Assembly: GCA_001513075.1 (NCBI GenBank)
Contig: LFSE01000097.1
Coordinates: 5,096 to 50,321 of the forward strand
Length of the DNA stretch: 45,226 nt
Direction of reading: 5' to 3'
DNA from: Clostridiales bacterium DTU074
GTDB taxonomy: Bacteria; Bacillota; Clostridia; Caldicoprobacterales; Caldicoprobacteraceae
Below, piece by piece: positions 35,958 to 44,966 of this stretch. The notes under the pieces are model-generated. The model searched no databases and was not told the DNA's origin. It saw only the letters and a program-made list of their open reading frames with translations. The position numbers and the translations under genes were made by a program. Numbering within the stretch: position 1 is the stretch's first letter; the number at the start of each line of letters is the position of its first letter.

Positions 35958-38015
35958 ATGCCCCGGTATACAAGAGCAAGCTATGCCAATGAGATGCTGG
36001 TTCTGGAAAACGGTCACATGCGTATAGAAGTGTTTAAACGGATTGGCGGATGGGGATGGGCTGAAATATATACACCCGCAGGGAAATTCATGGGCGTTTT
36101 GGAACATTTGGGTGAGATCATGATACGAGATCTGGAGATCCCCATGCGCCTGGAGGCCGACGAGGTCCAGCGGGAATCGGGAGATTTTGGAGAGCGGCTG
36201 ATATTTCCGGTTAAGTCGGTTGTGGTACAGGAAAAGCTTAAGGGGACGTCTTTTGCCAACTGGATTCACTATCCCTTTTCCGAGCCCTTTCTTGTGGGAG
36301 AGGTGAGCCTTACCCTGGTACCTGATGAACCGGTATTGTATATATCCCATAGGCTTATTTCAAAGGCCAATCTCTATGTGCGGTATATCCGCGGTCCCTG
36401 GCTTAAAGTGGGCGAATGTTCATTTGGAAGCCGAAAAACCGATGCCATCTTTCCCGGAGTGGAATGGCTGATTGGAGACGAATGGTCCAGCGGAACCGAC
36501 TGGTTCAAAGATCCCTGGGCTTTGAGATTTGCCCCCCATCCCAACAAGGTTTCCATACCCGTCATGGCATGTAGTTATGATGGTGATGGGATAGGAATGG
36601 CATGGGATCCCAACCGGGAGGTTACGGGCTGGTTCAATTATCGCAGATGCTGTCCCCAACCAGTCTTTGCATCCCCCAATTTTGTGGACAGGATGAACAA
36701 TCATCTGATGGGACTAATGGTACCGGATGCCGAGATAGAGGCTTTGGAAAACAGGGTATATGCCGAACCGCCCCTGGAATTGCATCTGGATCAGGAGATA
36801 GAGTTTGATGCGGAAATATTTATCAGCCGTGGAAACAGCCTTCAGGTATTGGTGGATTGGGTGAAGCGACATGGTCTGCCTGGCGTACCGTTGAGCCATG
36901 AGGATTTTCGATGGACACTGGATAGAATTGCTGACGCATATAATACCAGGTTCTGGTATGAGGAAAAGGGGTTCGGGAATGAGCAGCATCCGGATGGCAT
37001 AGGACCCAACATACCCTTGTTCCTGGAGCGGTATATAAGGGAGAATGACGGCAAGCCCACAGCCATGGAATTGAAGAAAAAGATTGAATGGTGCCAAAAG
37101 CAGGGAAAAGGCAGAAGCAGGGATATTTACGGGCGGATAGGCCTGACAGGTGGGAATGAGCGGGAGAAGCTGCTGGAGGAAGGCAAAAAGATTCTAAGCT
37201 GGCAGAGGGAAGACGGTTCCTTTGGTTTTGAACCCGACGGCAGGCACTATATGAAGGATGATTTTGTTGTTGCCCGTTCCTTTATTGAACCCATGGGATT
37301 GGCCCATGATACGGCTTTGGATATATGTGCTGTGCCCGCCATACAGCTATTGAGGCTGTGGGAGAAGACCGGGGTGGAGGCTTTTAAGGAGGGAGCGCGT
37401 AAGGCTTTGGAATACTGCATGCCGATGACCCGTCCCGAAGGAGGAGATTTCTGGGAGACCCCATTGCACAGCCCGAATCTGCTGGCTGCCGGACACGGAG
37501 CAATTGCCTATTATTTAGGCTATAAAGTCTTTGGTGATGAACGGTACAGGCAGAAAGCCATTTACTGGCTCAGATCCCTTTTACCCTTTACTCACCTGTG
37601 GGAGACGGAACAGGTTAGGATGCTCTATAACACGAAGCCATGTCTGTGTTCAAGCGATTGGTACTTTGCCAACTGGGTACGGGATCACGTCCAGTGGGAA
37701 GTACTGGAAACCTTTGCTGCATCCGTTCAGTTGGGTATTGACTGGGGTGAGGTGGATCCCGAAGTTGACTGGCATTTGTATCATGAGGGCATTACTTCGG
37801 CTGCCATCCGGTGGGTGATCGATCACAGGGACAATAAATGGAAACCCCACAATATGCCCTGGACGTTAAAGGCATACAAGGAAGGGCGTTTTGATGGATG
37901 TTTTCCCGACACCCACAACACCACCACCGGAAATTACGGTGGCATGGTTATTATGCCGGATGTTATTGCCGTAAATATATACGGTATATTGGACTATGGT
38001 AGAAAGGATATATAA
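35958..38015 (+). CDS. Six-hairpin-like putative sugar-active enzyme
   Basis: A 685-residue protein with no signal peptide and a strong site (GGAAGGAGG) before the ATG. Residues 1-290 form a beta-rich domain (MLVLENGHMRIEVFKRIGG; GEVSLTLVPDEPVLYISHRL). Residues about 400-680 look like an (alpha/alpha)6 toroid: EEGKKILSWQREDGSFGFEP, DICAVPAIQLLRLWEKTG, EGARKALEYCMPMTRPEGG, HGAIAYYLGYKVFGDERYRQ, with paired helices. This two-part build occurs in several glycoside hydrolases and polysaccharide lyases, but I cannot match a family. Candidates for catalysis include acidic residues in REDGSFGF and GGDFWETPLHSPN. It is 124 bases after the previous gene, so it may have its own promoter or be in the same transcript. 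Confidence 0.7.
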   Translation: MPRYTRASYANEMLVLENGHMRIEVFKRIGGWGWAEIYTPAGKFMGVLEHLGEIMIRDLEIPMRLEADEVQRESGDFGERLIFPVKSVVVQEKLKGTSFANWIHYPFSEPFLVGEVSLTLVPDEPVLYISHRLISKANLYVRYIRGPWLKVGECSFGSRKTDAIFPGVEWLIGDEWSSGTDWFKDPWALRFAPHPNKVSIPVMACSYDGDGIGMAWDPNREVTGWFNYRRCCPQPVFASPNFVDRMNNHLMGLMVPDAEIEALENRVYAEPPLELHLDQEIEFDAEIFISRGNSLQVLVDWVKRHGLPGVPLSHEDFRWTLDRIADAYNTRFWYEEKGFGNEQHPDGIGPNIPLFLERYIRENDGKPTAMELKKKIEWCQKQGKGRSRDIYGRIGLTGGNEREKLLEEGKKILSWQREDGSFGFEPDGRHYMKDDFVVARSFIEPMGLAHDTALDICAVPAIQLLRLWEKTGVEAFKEGARKALEYCMPMTRPEGGDFWETPLHSPNLLAAGHGAIAYYLGYKVFGDERYRQKAIYWLRSLLPFTHLWETEQVRMLYNTKPCLCSSDWYFANWVRDHVQWEVLETFAASVQLGIDWGEVDPEVDWHLYHEGITSAAIRWVIDHRDNKWKPHNMPWTLKAYKEGRFDGCFPDTHNTTTGNYGGMVIMPDVIAVNIYGILDYGRKDI

Positions 38016-38530
38016 AAAATAAGTAAAGATAAGGGTTGAGCAAAGAAAGGAAAATTGTGATGGAATTTAAAGGAATATTTAATTCTGGGGAATTAGTACA
38101 GCATATTTGCATTTTCTAATATTGAACATGAGTTTACAGTTTTATAGAAGTATATTATAATAAACCATAATAGTTATCAGTTTTCAAATATATATTACAT
38201 GGGCTAATAAATAACTTCAAAATACATCATCTTTTATGAACCAGCAATAGCAGTTGGAGTTAACATATATCTGTCTTCTATGAAAGCTATAAGCTGATTG
38301 GCGGGAGCGATCATAGTCTTTTAAAAAAAGCAGCAACAAAATTAAAAAAATATGTTATAAAAGAAGGAATTTTGAGATTTATATCGAATATATAAAGTAC
38401 ACCATATAGTTACGCGGGTAACTGAGTAATTTTGTGTGATGGGTGTTGTCGGATGGCTGACTTGATAGCTGTTGAAGATTTAGCTGATGTACCCAGGGAT
38501 GTCACCAGGGGAAACGAAAAAAGACGGAAA
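38016..38530. other. Non-coding stretch before lacI, with possible gene relics
   Basis: About 515 AT-rich bases lie between the six-hairpin gene and the chosen lacI start. On the plus strand a 19-codon frame (38060-38119, MEFKGIFNSGELVQHICIF) has AGAAAGGA upstream. On the minus strand a 26-codon frame (38314-38234, MIAPANQLIAFIEDRYMLTP and on) looks protein-like but lacks a ribosome site. Both could be remnants of decayed genes. The lacI open frame also extends upstream to a TTG at 38432. A lacI promoter is expected here, but I found no convincing boxes. Confidence 0.4.
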
Positions 38531-39532
38531 ATGGTAACGCGAAAAGAAGTCGCGAAAGAGGCCGGGGTATCACCGGCAACGGTTTCCCATGTAATAAACA
38601 ACACAAAGTATGTGAGCCCCGAACTGCGCAAAAGGGTGGAAGAGGCTATCCGTCGTTTGGATTATAGGCCGAACATGGTGGCCAGGAGTTTAGCCACCAA
38701 GACTACAAAGCATGTGGGCATATTGGTAAATGATATTACCAATCCCTATTATGGTGAAATTGCACAGGGGATGGAAGAGGTGGCCCGCCATTATGGATAC
38801 ATGGTGTCGCTTTGCGTAGCCAGCGGAGATTCCGAAAAATATTTTGCAAATATCTTGCAGCGACAGATGGACGGCCTGTTTATTGCAACTGTAGAGCACG
38901 GATTTTCTTCGTCTCAACTTGAGAAACTCAAGAAATCGGGTATTGCGATTGTTAACGGAATGGACAAAGAGAAAGCTTCAATTATCGATTTTGATTATGC
39001 CGAGACCATCGATGAAACGGTTAAATATCTGAAGGATATGGGCCATATCAGAATTGGTTTTTTAAGCGGCTTATCGATTAACCATCCGGGGCACATGCGC
39101 TACCAAGCTTATGTCAGTGCCGTAAAAAAGTATGGCACATGTTTAGATCCAAACCTGATAATAGATGGTGAATTTCCGTTTCACACAACAAGTCAAAGCG
39201 GGTATATTGCAATGAAAAAGCTATTAGCCAGAACACATGCTACTGCAGTGATTGCTTCCAACGATCTGATGGCTTTTGGTGCCATGAGAGCCATCAGGGA
39301 AGCCGGATTTAGGATTCCGGAAGATATATCGGTGGTAGGCTGTGACGACATTTTTTGGGCGGAATGCATGGAACCGCCGCTTACCACTATACGGGCACCT
39401 AAAAAACAGATGGGAAGAGAAGCCATGCATATGATTTTAAAGCAATTAAAGGATGGGGAGACGGAAGAAATATTTTTGAAAACCGAACTAATCATCCGCG
39501 GGTCAACCGGCATGGCTCCCTCCGCCAGATAA
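38531..39532 (+). CDS. LacI-family transcriptional regulator
   Basis: A 333-residue LacI-type regulator. The helix-turn-helix is VTRKEVAKEAGVSPATVSHV, followed by the hinge region YRPNMVARSLATK, and a periplasmic-binding-like ligand domain (VGILVNDITNPYYGEIAQGM; DMGHIRIGFLSG; AVIASNDLMAFGAMRAI; ISVVGCDDIFWAECMEPPLTTI). It most likely responds to the imported sugar and controls the neighbouring transporter and enzyme genes. The start is uncertain: ATG 38531 gives the normal family N-terminus but only a weak ribosome site (GGAAA), while ATG 38453 or TTG 38432 would add 26 or 33 atypical residues. A second regulator of this locus is not seen. Confidence 0.9.
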   Translation: MVTRKEVAKEAGVSPATVSHVINNTKYVSPELRKRVEEAIRRLDYRPNMVARSLATKTTKHVGILVNDITNPYYGEIAQGMEEVARHYGYMVSLCVASGDSEKYFANILQRQMDGLFIATVEHGFSSSQLEKLKKSGIAIVNGMDKEKASIIDFDYAETIDETVKYLKDMGHIRIGFLSGLSINHPGHMRYQAYVSAVKKYGTCLDPNLIIDGEFPFHTTSQSGYIAMKKLLARTHATAVIASNDLMAFGAMRAIREAGFRIPEDISVVGCDDIFWAECMEPPLTTIRAPKKQMGREAMHMILKQLKDGETEEIFLKTELIIRGSTGMAPSAR

Positions 39533-39591
39533 ATTTTATTAAAATAGCTTTGGTATTATATTGTATCAGCCAATTATAAGAAGTAAAATTT

Positions 39592-39619
39592 CCACATTAC
39601 ACGATTCCTGTGAATGTGG
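39592..39619 (+). promoter_or_regulatory. Inverted repeat upstream of the sugar-binding lipoprotein gene
   Basis: CCACATT (39592-39598) pairs with AATGTGG (39613-39619), and inside CAC pairs with GTG with a one-base bulge. It lies 30 bases before the ATG, between a weak promoter-like stretch (TTGGTA at 39550-39555) and the ribosome site. It could be a LacI operator or a leader hairpin; the first would need the same sequence at another target. Confidence 0.35.
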
Positions 39620-39649
39620 AGATATAATATAGATAAAGGGGGAATATTG

Positions 39650-41302
39650 ATGTCAATCAAAAAGACTGCTAAGTCGCTAAGCTTGCTGTTGATCCTGATT
39701 ATGCTGGTTGGCATGGTTCTGGCAGGCTGCGGCGGTGGAAAGCAGCCTTCAGGCGAACCAGCCGGGGAAACGCCCGATCAGACATCTGATGAACCAGGCA
39801 AAGAACCGGTGGAAGAGGAAACTGAAGAAGAACCTGAACCGGAGCCTAAAAAAGAATGGGAGGGCACCATAACCCTCAGCTTTCCTATGGGTGGATCCCT
39901 GCCTGTCTGGGAAGAGCTGGCCAAGGCTTATATGGAGAAGAACCCCAAGGTAAATGTGGTTCTGGATGATAAGGAATCTGGTCCGGCCTATACCGACTGG
40001 TTGGGGAACCAATTGGCAGGTGGAGAAACCGCCGCCGATATCGTGCTTGTTAACACAGTTGCACAATATTTTGCAGAGAACAAATTCGTAGACTTTGCAG
40101 AATATTTGACTATGGAAAACCCCTATATGGGCAAGATTTGGATGGACGGGCTTGAACCAGCTTCATACAGAAGCAACGGGCCTAACCAGGAAATATTCTG
40201 TCTAAATATCGACTCTGTTCAGATTCTCTGGTTCTACAACAAAAACATCTTTGAAGAAGTTGGAGTACAGCCTCCAAAAGATTGGGATGAGCTTATAGAA
40301 ATCTGTGCAAAACTGAAAGAGGCCGGTTATATACCTCTGGCATTGGCCGGCGATACTCAGAGCTTCTGGGAAATGACAACCGGATGGCTGTTCCGTATAT
40401 ACCATGACCAGTATTGGAGAGATATGGAACCGGTGGTTGCAAACAAGGAAGGGGATTATGACTACGATCCTGAGAGAGACGGAACCTGGGAGTTTGACCC
40501 GACCGATATCTCCAATGACTCTCCTGAGAAGATCCACTTTAACGGTTTGCGCGTAGCAAAGATGGTACAGGACGGGGAAGTTGGACCCGATCACGATAAG
40601 TACAGAGCGATGTATACAAACTTCGCAAAGCTGATTCCCGAGTATGTGCCAGAAGGCTTCTTTGGAATGTCGGTAGGTCAGGCTGATGAACTATTCATAC
40701 AGGGTAAAGCTGCTATGAAGGTTGACGGTGCTTGGTTTGCAGCCGGTTTTGATAAGACAATGGAAGATGCTCCCGAAAAATTCGAACTGGGTTACTTCTG
40801 GCCCCCGGCGATGAAAGACGAGCACGTAGCTGTTGATTATGCCCGCAGCCTCGGTGGTCCTAACGGATTCATAGGCGTTGTCAACAAGAGCAAGGAGCAG
40901 AATGATCTGTCAATGGATTTCATGATGTTCTATGCTTCTCCGGAAGGTCAGGCCATTCGTTATGCTAAGATGGAAGAGCTCGGACTGTCTCCCGCCGGTC
41001 CAAGCCTCGTATACGATGTACAGATGCCCGAGAAGTGGGAGAGCATATTCGGTGGCATGGGATACATGGGCGAATGTGACAACAATCCATTTGGCGCTTT
41101 TGCTCGTGGTTTCAATGATGAGCAGCAGAGCGTACGTGAATGGGTTGACCTGGCGCATCAGTTTTTCAAAGGCCAGCTGACCGTAGAAGAGTATTCAAAG
41201 AGAATGCAAAAGGTTATGCAGGATGCCATTCCAAGGTGGCTGGAGATAAGAGGTTACAGGCCTGATGCTCTGGACGATCCTTCCAAGGATCCTTCCGCAT
41301 AA
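39650..41302 (+). CDS. CUT1 ABC transporter sugar-binding lipoprotein
   Basis: A 550-residue solute-binding protein of family 1 type. It begins with a lipoprotein signal ending LVGMVLAGC (lipid-modified C27), then a Gly/Pro/Glu-rich linker (residues 28-70). The binding fold follows: GTITLSFPMGGSLPVWEELA, LAGGETAADIVLVNT, LWFYNKNIFEEVGVQPPKDWDELIEICAKL, IPLALAGDTQSFWEM and FIQGKAAMKVDGAWFAAG. It is longer than typical maltose-binding proteins (about 400), which points to a larger oligosaccharide. AAAGGGGG lies upstream of the ATG at 39650. It is anchored outside the membrane and hands sugar to the two permeases encoded downstream. Confidence 0.95.
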   Translation: MSIKKTAKSLSLLLILIMLVGMVLAGCGGGKQPSGEPAGETPDQTSDEPGKEPVEEETEEEPEPEPKKEWEGTITLSFPMGGSLPVWEELAKAYMEKNPKVNVVLDDKESGPAYTDWLGNQLAGGETAADIVLVNTVAQYFAENKFVDFAEYLTMENPYMGKIWMDGLEPASYRSNGPNQEIFCLNIDSVQILWFYNKNIFEEVGVQPPKDWDELIEICAKLKEAGYIPLALAGDTQSFWEMTTGWLFRIYHDQYWRDMEPVVANKEGDYDYDPERDGTWEFDPTDISNDSPEKIHFNGLRVAKMVQDGEVGPDHDKYRAMYTNFAKLIPEYVPEGFFGMSVGQADELFIQGKAAMKVDGAWFAAGFDKTMEDAPEKFELGYFWPPAMKDEHVAVDYARSLGGPNGFIGVVNKSKEQNDLSMDFMMFYASPEGQAIRYAKMEELGLSPAGPSLVYDVQMPEKWESIFGGMGYMGECDNNPFGAFARGFNDEQQSVREWVDLAHQFFKGQLTVEEYSKRMQKVMQDAIPRWLEIRGYRPDALDDPSKDPSA

Positions 41303-41306
41303 AAAG

Positions 41307-41356
41307 TTAATTATAATCGAGGCTCCTCATATAAAGGGAGCCTCGATTATAATTAA
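41307..41356 (+). terminator. 20-bp perfect hairpin between the binding-protein and permease genes
   Basis: TTAATTATAATCGAGGCTCC (41307-41326) pairs without mismatch with its complement at 41337-41356; the loop is 10 bases. There is no T run after it. Such a structure after a binding-protein gene usually protects that part of the mRNA and lowers transcription or stability beyond it, so the lipoprotein exceeds the permeases. It ends 20 bases before the permease start. Confidence 0.85.
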
Positions 41357-41376
41357 GATGAAAAGGGGGTATATGC

Positions 41377-43362
41377 ATGAAGCCAAAATCCGGAAAGTCC
41401 CCTAAAATCGGAGTAAGAATCGGGGTATTTATTACAGCTTTAATTTTGGTTATAGCTTCATTTTTATACACAAACAGTCTGAGAAGCTCCGCTCAGGAGA
41501 TGCGGGGGACACCTATTGCAATTGATGGAACCATAAATGCTATGACTTTTTCAGAGGATGGCAGTTTGACTATATTAGGAATGCGGGAGAACAAGGTTAT
41601 TGCTCTGAATCAGAGCAACGAGGCTGTCTGGGAATATGAAACGAACGGATCTATTTTGGATGTAGATTGCAATGGCAATTATATATATGCCAGCGATGAT
41701 CAGAGAAAGGTTTATGTTCTGGATGTCGAAGGGAATGAAATTGCAAATTTTGAGACAGGTTATCGTACCGTAACCCTGACGGGAAGCAGCGATGGTCAGA
41801 AAGTACTGGTAGGAACCAGCATGTCGGCTATGAAGAATCGGCTTCAGCTGTATGATGCCGACGGAGGACAGATATTCAGCCAGGATCCTAGGAACATCGT
41901 TACCGATGTTTATTTGTTGGATGATAATGAGCATGGGATATATATATCCCGCAATGCCAAAGTTATATTGATAGATGGTGAAGGAAATCAGATTACCGAG
42001 AGAAGCATAGAATATTATCCTGTGGATTCTTCGTACAGTTCAGCGGTAAATATGTTGGTTGTAGTTGATGAAGGCAACAACATATATGCCTATGACAGCA
42101 ATTTAAAGAAGCTGTGGACTGTCAAGATGACCGAGAAGATCAATTCGGTGGAAATTGACTCCATAAATCAGCAGGTTGTTGTAATTTCCAATGAAGGATC
42201 ACTAATTATCCTTGATACATCAGGGAACGAAGTATCCCGTATTGGAGTGATAAAGGAGATCCGTACCATAGCGGTTAACCAGAAAAATGGTTCTGTCTTT
42301 ACATTGAAAGGTTTTAACGAACTTGTTAGATATGATGGGGCTGTTTTGCACAGCTTTGCTCGAAATCAGGCTATGCTGAAGGTGTTAAATGTCGTCAATA
42401 TAGTACTGGTGGTATTGTTAGTTGTTGCGCTTATAAACCTGTTTCCAAAAGTAAGGAATGCTGCTATTGCAAGGCTGGCCATCATATTCAAAACCCTGTA
42501 TCGCCACAGGTTGTCCTATATACTGATACTGCCCACTATTCTACTGCTCATTATTTTTAACTATTACCCGGCAATATCCGGGTTGTTTATAGCCTTTACC
42601 GACTATAAGCCGGGCATTTATATCAGATGGGTCGGTCTTGAAAACTTCAGGAAGATGGTTGAGAACCCTTACTTCTGGACGGGAGTCGGGAACATGCTTA
42701 TATTCCTGATCACCGACCTTTTGAAGGCATTGATCCCCCCGGTTTTGTTTGCTGAACTCATAATAGCAATGAGATCCAAATCAGCCCAGTATTGGACTCG
42801 TGTAGCCCTTTATCTGCCCGGAATTTTGCCGGGAGTTGCCGGTTTGCTTGTATGGAGAGATGGAATACTGGGTCAAAATGGTCTGATAAACTCTACTCTT
42901 AGGCTGGTGGGCCTGGGGCATCTAGCCACACCTTGGCTGGGGAATGAACAGACGGCTATATGGGCATTGGTATTTATAGGATTCCCATATATTGGTGCAT
43001 ACATTATATTTTATGGCGCATTGATAAGCATACCCGAGTCGTTGTTTGATGCTGCCAAAATTGATGGTTGCGGATGGTGGCGGAGGATTATATCCATTGA
43101 CGTGCCGCTGATAAGCCCACAAATGAAATATGTTTTCGTTACCACTTTTATAGCTTCGGTACAGAACTTTGGCCTTGTATACCTCACCACTATGGGTGGG
43201 CCAGGTCATGCAACCTACACCCCGATCCTGGAGCTGTATTACAACATGACCAAATTCCAGCAATACGGCGTGGCAGCGGCTATGGGACTGTTCCTGTTCA
43301 TCATCATATTCGGTGCTACGCTTATGAATCTGCGAATTCGGACAGCCCAGGACAATATGTAA
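41377..43362 (+). CDS. Beta-propeller fused to MalF-type sugar ABC permease
   Basis: A 661-residue protein with an unusual build. After a basic tail and one membrane span (residues 13-32) comes a soluble part (about 45-325) with seven repeats about 40 residues apart, each of the form strand-Asp/Asn-x-x-x-Asn/Gly-strand: KVIALNQSNEAVWEY, KVYVLDVEGNEIANF, LQLYDADGGQIF, KVILIDGEGNQIT, NIYAYDSNLKKLW, SLIILDTSGNEVS and ELVRYDGAVLHSF. That predicts a seven-bladed propeller. A second span (336-356) leads to a basic loop, then a CUT1 permease (380-660) with the EAA loop PESLFDAAKIDGCGWWRRI (553-571). By the positive-inside rule the propeller faces outward. It may bind the lipoprotein or substrate. 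The partner permease follows 24 bases later. Confidence 0.92.
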   Translation: MKPKSGKSPKIGVRIGVFITALILVIASFLYTNSLRSSAQEMRGTPIAIDGTINAMTFSEDGSLTILGMRENKVIALNQSNEAVWEYETNGSILDVDCNGNYIYASDDQRKVYVLDVEGNEIANFETGYRTVTLTGSSDGQKVLVGTSMSAMKNRLQLYDADGGQIFSQDPRNIVTDVYLLDDNEHGIYISRNAKVILIDGEGNQITERSIEYYPVDSSYSSAVNMLVVVDEGNNIYAYDSNLKKLWTVKMTEKINSVEIDSINQQVVVISNEGSLIILDTSGNEVSRIGVIKEIRTIAVNQKNGSVFTLKGFNELVRYDGAVLHSFARNQAMLKVLNVVNIVLVVLLVVALINLFPKVRNAAIARLAIIFKTLYRHRLSYILILPTILLLIIFNYYPAISGLFIAFTDYKPGIYIRWVGLENFRKMVENPYFWTGVGNMLIFLITDLLKALIPPVLFAELIIAMRSKSAQYWTRVALYLPGILPGVAGLLVWRDGILGQNGLINSTLRLVGLGHLATPWLGNEQTAIWALVFIGFPYIGAYIIFYGALISIPESLFDAAKIDGCGWWRRIISIDVPLISPQMKYVFVTTFIASVQNFGLVYLTTMGGPGHATYTPILELYYNMTKFQQYGVAAAMGLFLFIIIFGATLMNLRIRTAQDNM

Positions 43363-43386
43363 GGTCGATGAGAGGAGGTTGAGGAC

Positions 43387-44268
43387 ATGGCAGATACTGG
43401 AAAAGAAAGAAGATTTCGCGGCCTTAATAAGGGAAAGGGAGTGGACGGCCCTGTAGCCCAAATTATTATAGGCGTGATTATGCTGTTTACAGTCTTATTC
43501 GTTATGTTGCCCATAATGATAACGGTACTCTCTTCGTTGAAAACTAATTATGAGGCTGCCCTGGGAATATGGTCATGGCCGCGGACTCCCAGATGGGGGA
43601 ATTGGTTAATCGGATTGCAAAATATATCGAGCAATCTGTTCAACAGTTTGATAGTATGCATCGTTGCGACGACAGGGGTTGTGTTCTTAAGTTCTGTTGT
43701 GGCCTACGTGTTTGTACGGCATGATTTTCCCGGAAAGGAAACCATATTTTATGCGATCATTGCCCTGATGATCATTCCGGGTGTGTTGACCCTGACGCCG
43801 CAGTATTTGTTAATATTGAATCTTAAGATAAAGAATACCTGGTGGGCTTTAATCCTGCCGTATATTTCCGGAGGACAGGTAGGTGCCATATTCCTGTTTA
43901 GAACCTTTATGTCGCAGCAGCCCAATGAATTGTTTGAAGCTGCAAAGATCGATGGAGCCGGCGATCTGACCATGTATGCCCGGATTGCCGTTCCGCTGGC
44001 TATACCGGTATTGGCTATTCAGGCTGTCGGATCCTTCGGAGCATATTACAACGATTATCTGTGGCCCATGCTGGCAATCGATACGCAGTCAAAACAGACA
44101 CTTATGCCGATATTGCGGGCTTTGACAACGCAGATAGCCGGTGTATATGACGAACAGGGTGTTATTCATTCCATGTATTTATTGAGCGGTATTCCTCTTA
44201 TTTTCACAACCGCCTTGGGACTTAAATATTTTATTAGCGGAGACTTTGCTGCTGGTTTGAAATTATAA
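43387..44268 (+). CDS. MalG-type sugar ABC transporter permease
   Basis: A 293-residue CUT1 permease of the MalG side. It has six predicted membrane helices, the first at about 25-47 (IIIGVIMLFTVLFVMLPIMI), and the EAA loop QPNELFEAAKIDGAGDLTMY, which contacts the ATPase. AGAGGAGG lies before the ATG. It pairs with the propeller-permease and the binding lipoprotein. No ATPase gene is in this window, so the complex probably uses a shared MsmX/MalK-type ATPase encoded elsewhere, as is common in Firmicutes. Confidence 0.95.
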   Translation: MADTGKERRFRGLNKGKGVDGPVAQIIIGVIMLFTVLFVMLPIMITVLSSLKTNYEAALGIWSWPRTPRWGNWLIGLQNISSNLFNSLIVCIVATTGVVFLSSVVAYVFVRHDFPGKETIFYAIIALMIIPGVLTLTPQYLLILNLKIKNTWWALILPYISGGQVGAIFLFRTFMSQQPNELFEAAKIDGAGDLTMYARIAVPLAIPVLAIQAVGSFGAYYNDYLWPMLAIDTQSKQTLMPILRALTTQIAGVYDEQGVIHSMYLLSGIPLIFTTALGLKYFISGDFAAGLKL

Positions 44269-44300
44269 TAGCGAATTAGGAAGATGGGGAGCTGGTAGGC

Positions 44301-44918
44301 TTGAAAGTAAAGGGCTGGCTGGAATGGCAGTTTGTAAAAGAAGGATTTAAGAATTTATTTTGGAATTTCCACTATCTGGTCCTGTTTGGTATCTTTACAC
44401 TTATAGCTATGGCCGGGGTTATCACCTTAGGGCCCGGTGTTATGGCGTTGGCCAGCAGTACGCGGCTTGCCGCTCTGGATGAAAAGGTGACAATAGGATT
44501 CTATTTCAAGGAATTCAAACGACTTTTTCTGCCGGGACTGTTTTTATCGGCCATAGTAATTATTATACTGGCCAGCCTATGGTCCAGCTTGAACATACTG
44601 GCTTCAGACAGGTCCAATCTGGAAAATGCAATAGCCTATATATCTATTGCTCTTATCACTACCCTCTCCTTTTTCCTTTTTTATTATCCTTTTGCAGGGT
44701 TCGGAGAAAAAAAGGTATTGACCATAATAACAAAATCGTTCATATATACTTTGGGGCACCTTTGGGATACGGTAGTTCAAATCAGTATTATATTAATTTT
44801 ATGGAGATTGCTCTCCATCTCACCTCCGGTATTGGCAATACTTTTTTTACCCCTTTCATGTTTTACGGTAAACCGCTTTATAATTGCCAATAACAAGGCG
44901 GTAGATGATAATAAATAG
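44301..44918 (+). CDS. YesL-family (DUF624) membrane protein
   Basis: A 205-residue protein of the DUF624/YesL family with about five membrane helices (FHYLVLFGIFTLIAMAGVIT; LGPGVMALASSTRLAA; FLPGLFLSAIVIIILASLW; ISIALITTLSFFLFYYPFAG; VVQISIILILWRLLSI). The family is found beside sugar transporters and hydrolases, for example in the Bacillus rhamnogalacturonan locus, and its role is unknown. It uses a TTG start with GGGGAG upstream. It lies between the permease gene and the second large hydrolase-like gene, supporting one operon. Confidence 0.85.
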   Translation: MKVKGWLEWQFVKEGFKNLFWNFHYLVLFGIFTLIAMAGVITLGPGVMALASSTRLAALDEKVTIGFYFKEFKRLFLPGLFLSAIVIIILASLWSSLNILASDRSNLENAIAYISIALITTLSFFLFYYPFAGFGEKKVLTIITKSFIYTLGHLWDTVVQISIILILWRLLSISPPVLAILFLPLSCFTVNRFIIANNKAVDDNK

Positions 44919-44966
44919 AAACAGATGATGCGGAGAAATATCCAATAAAAGTAAGGGGTGCTTTTG

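Noticed and set aside
39622-39628. TATAAT just before the binding-protein gene as its promoter
   Set aside because: Transcription would begin at or inside the ribosome site, leaving no usable leader.
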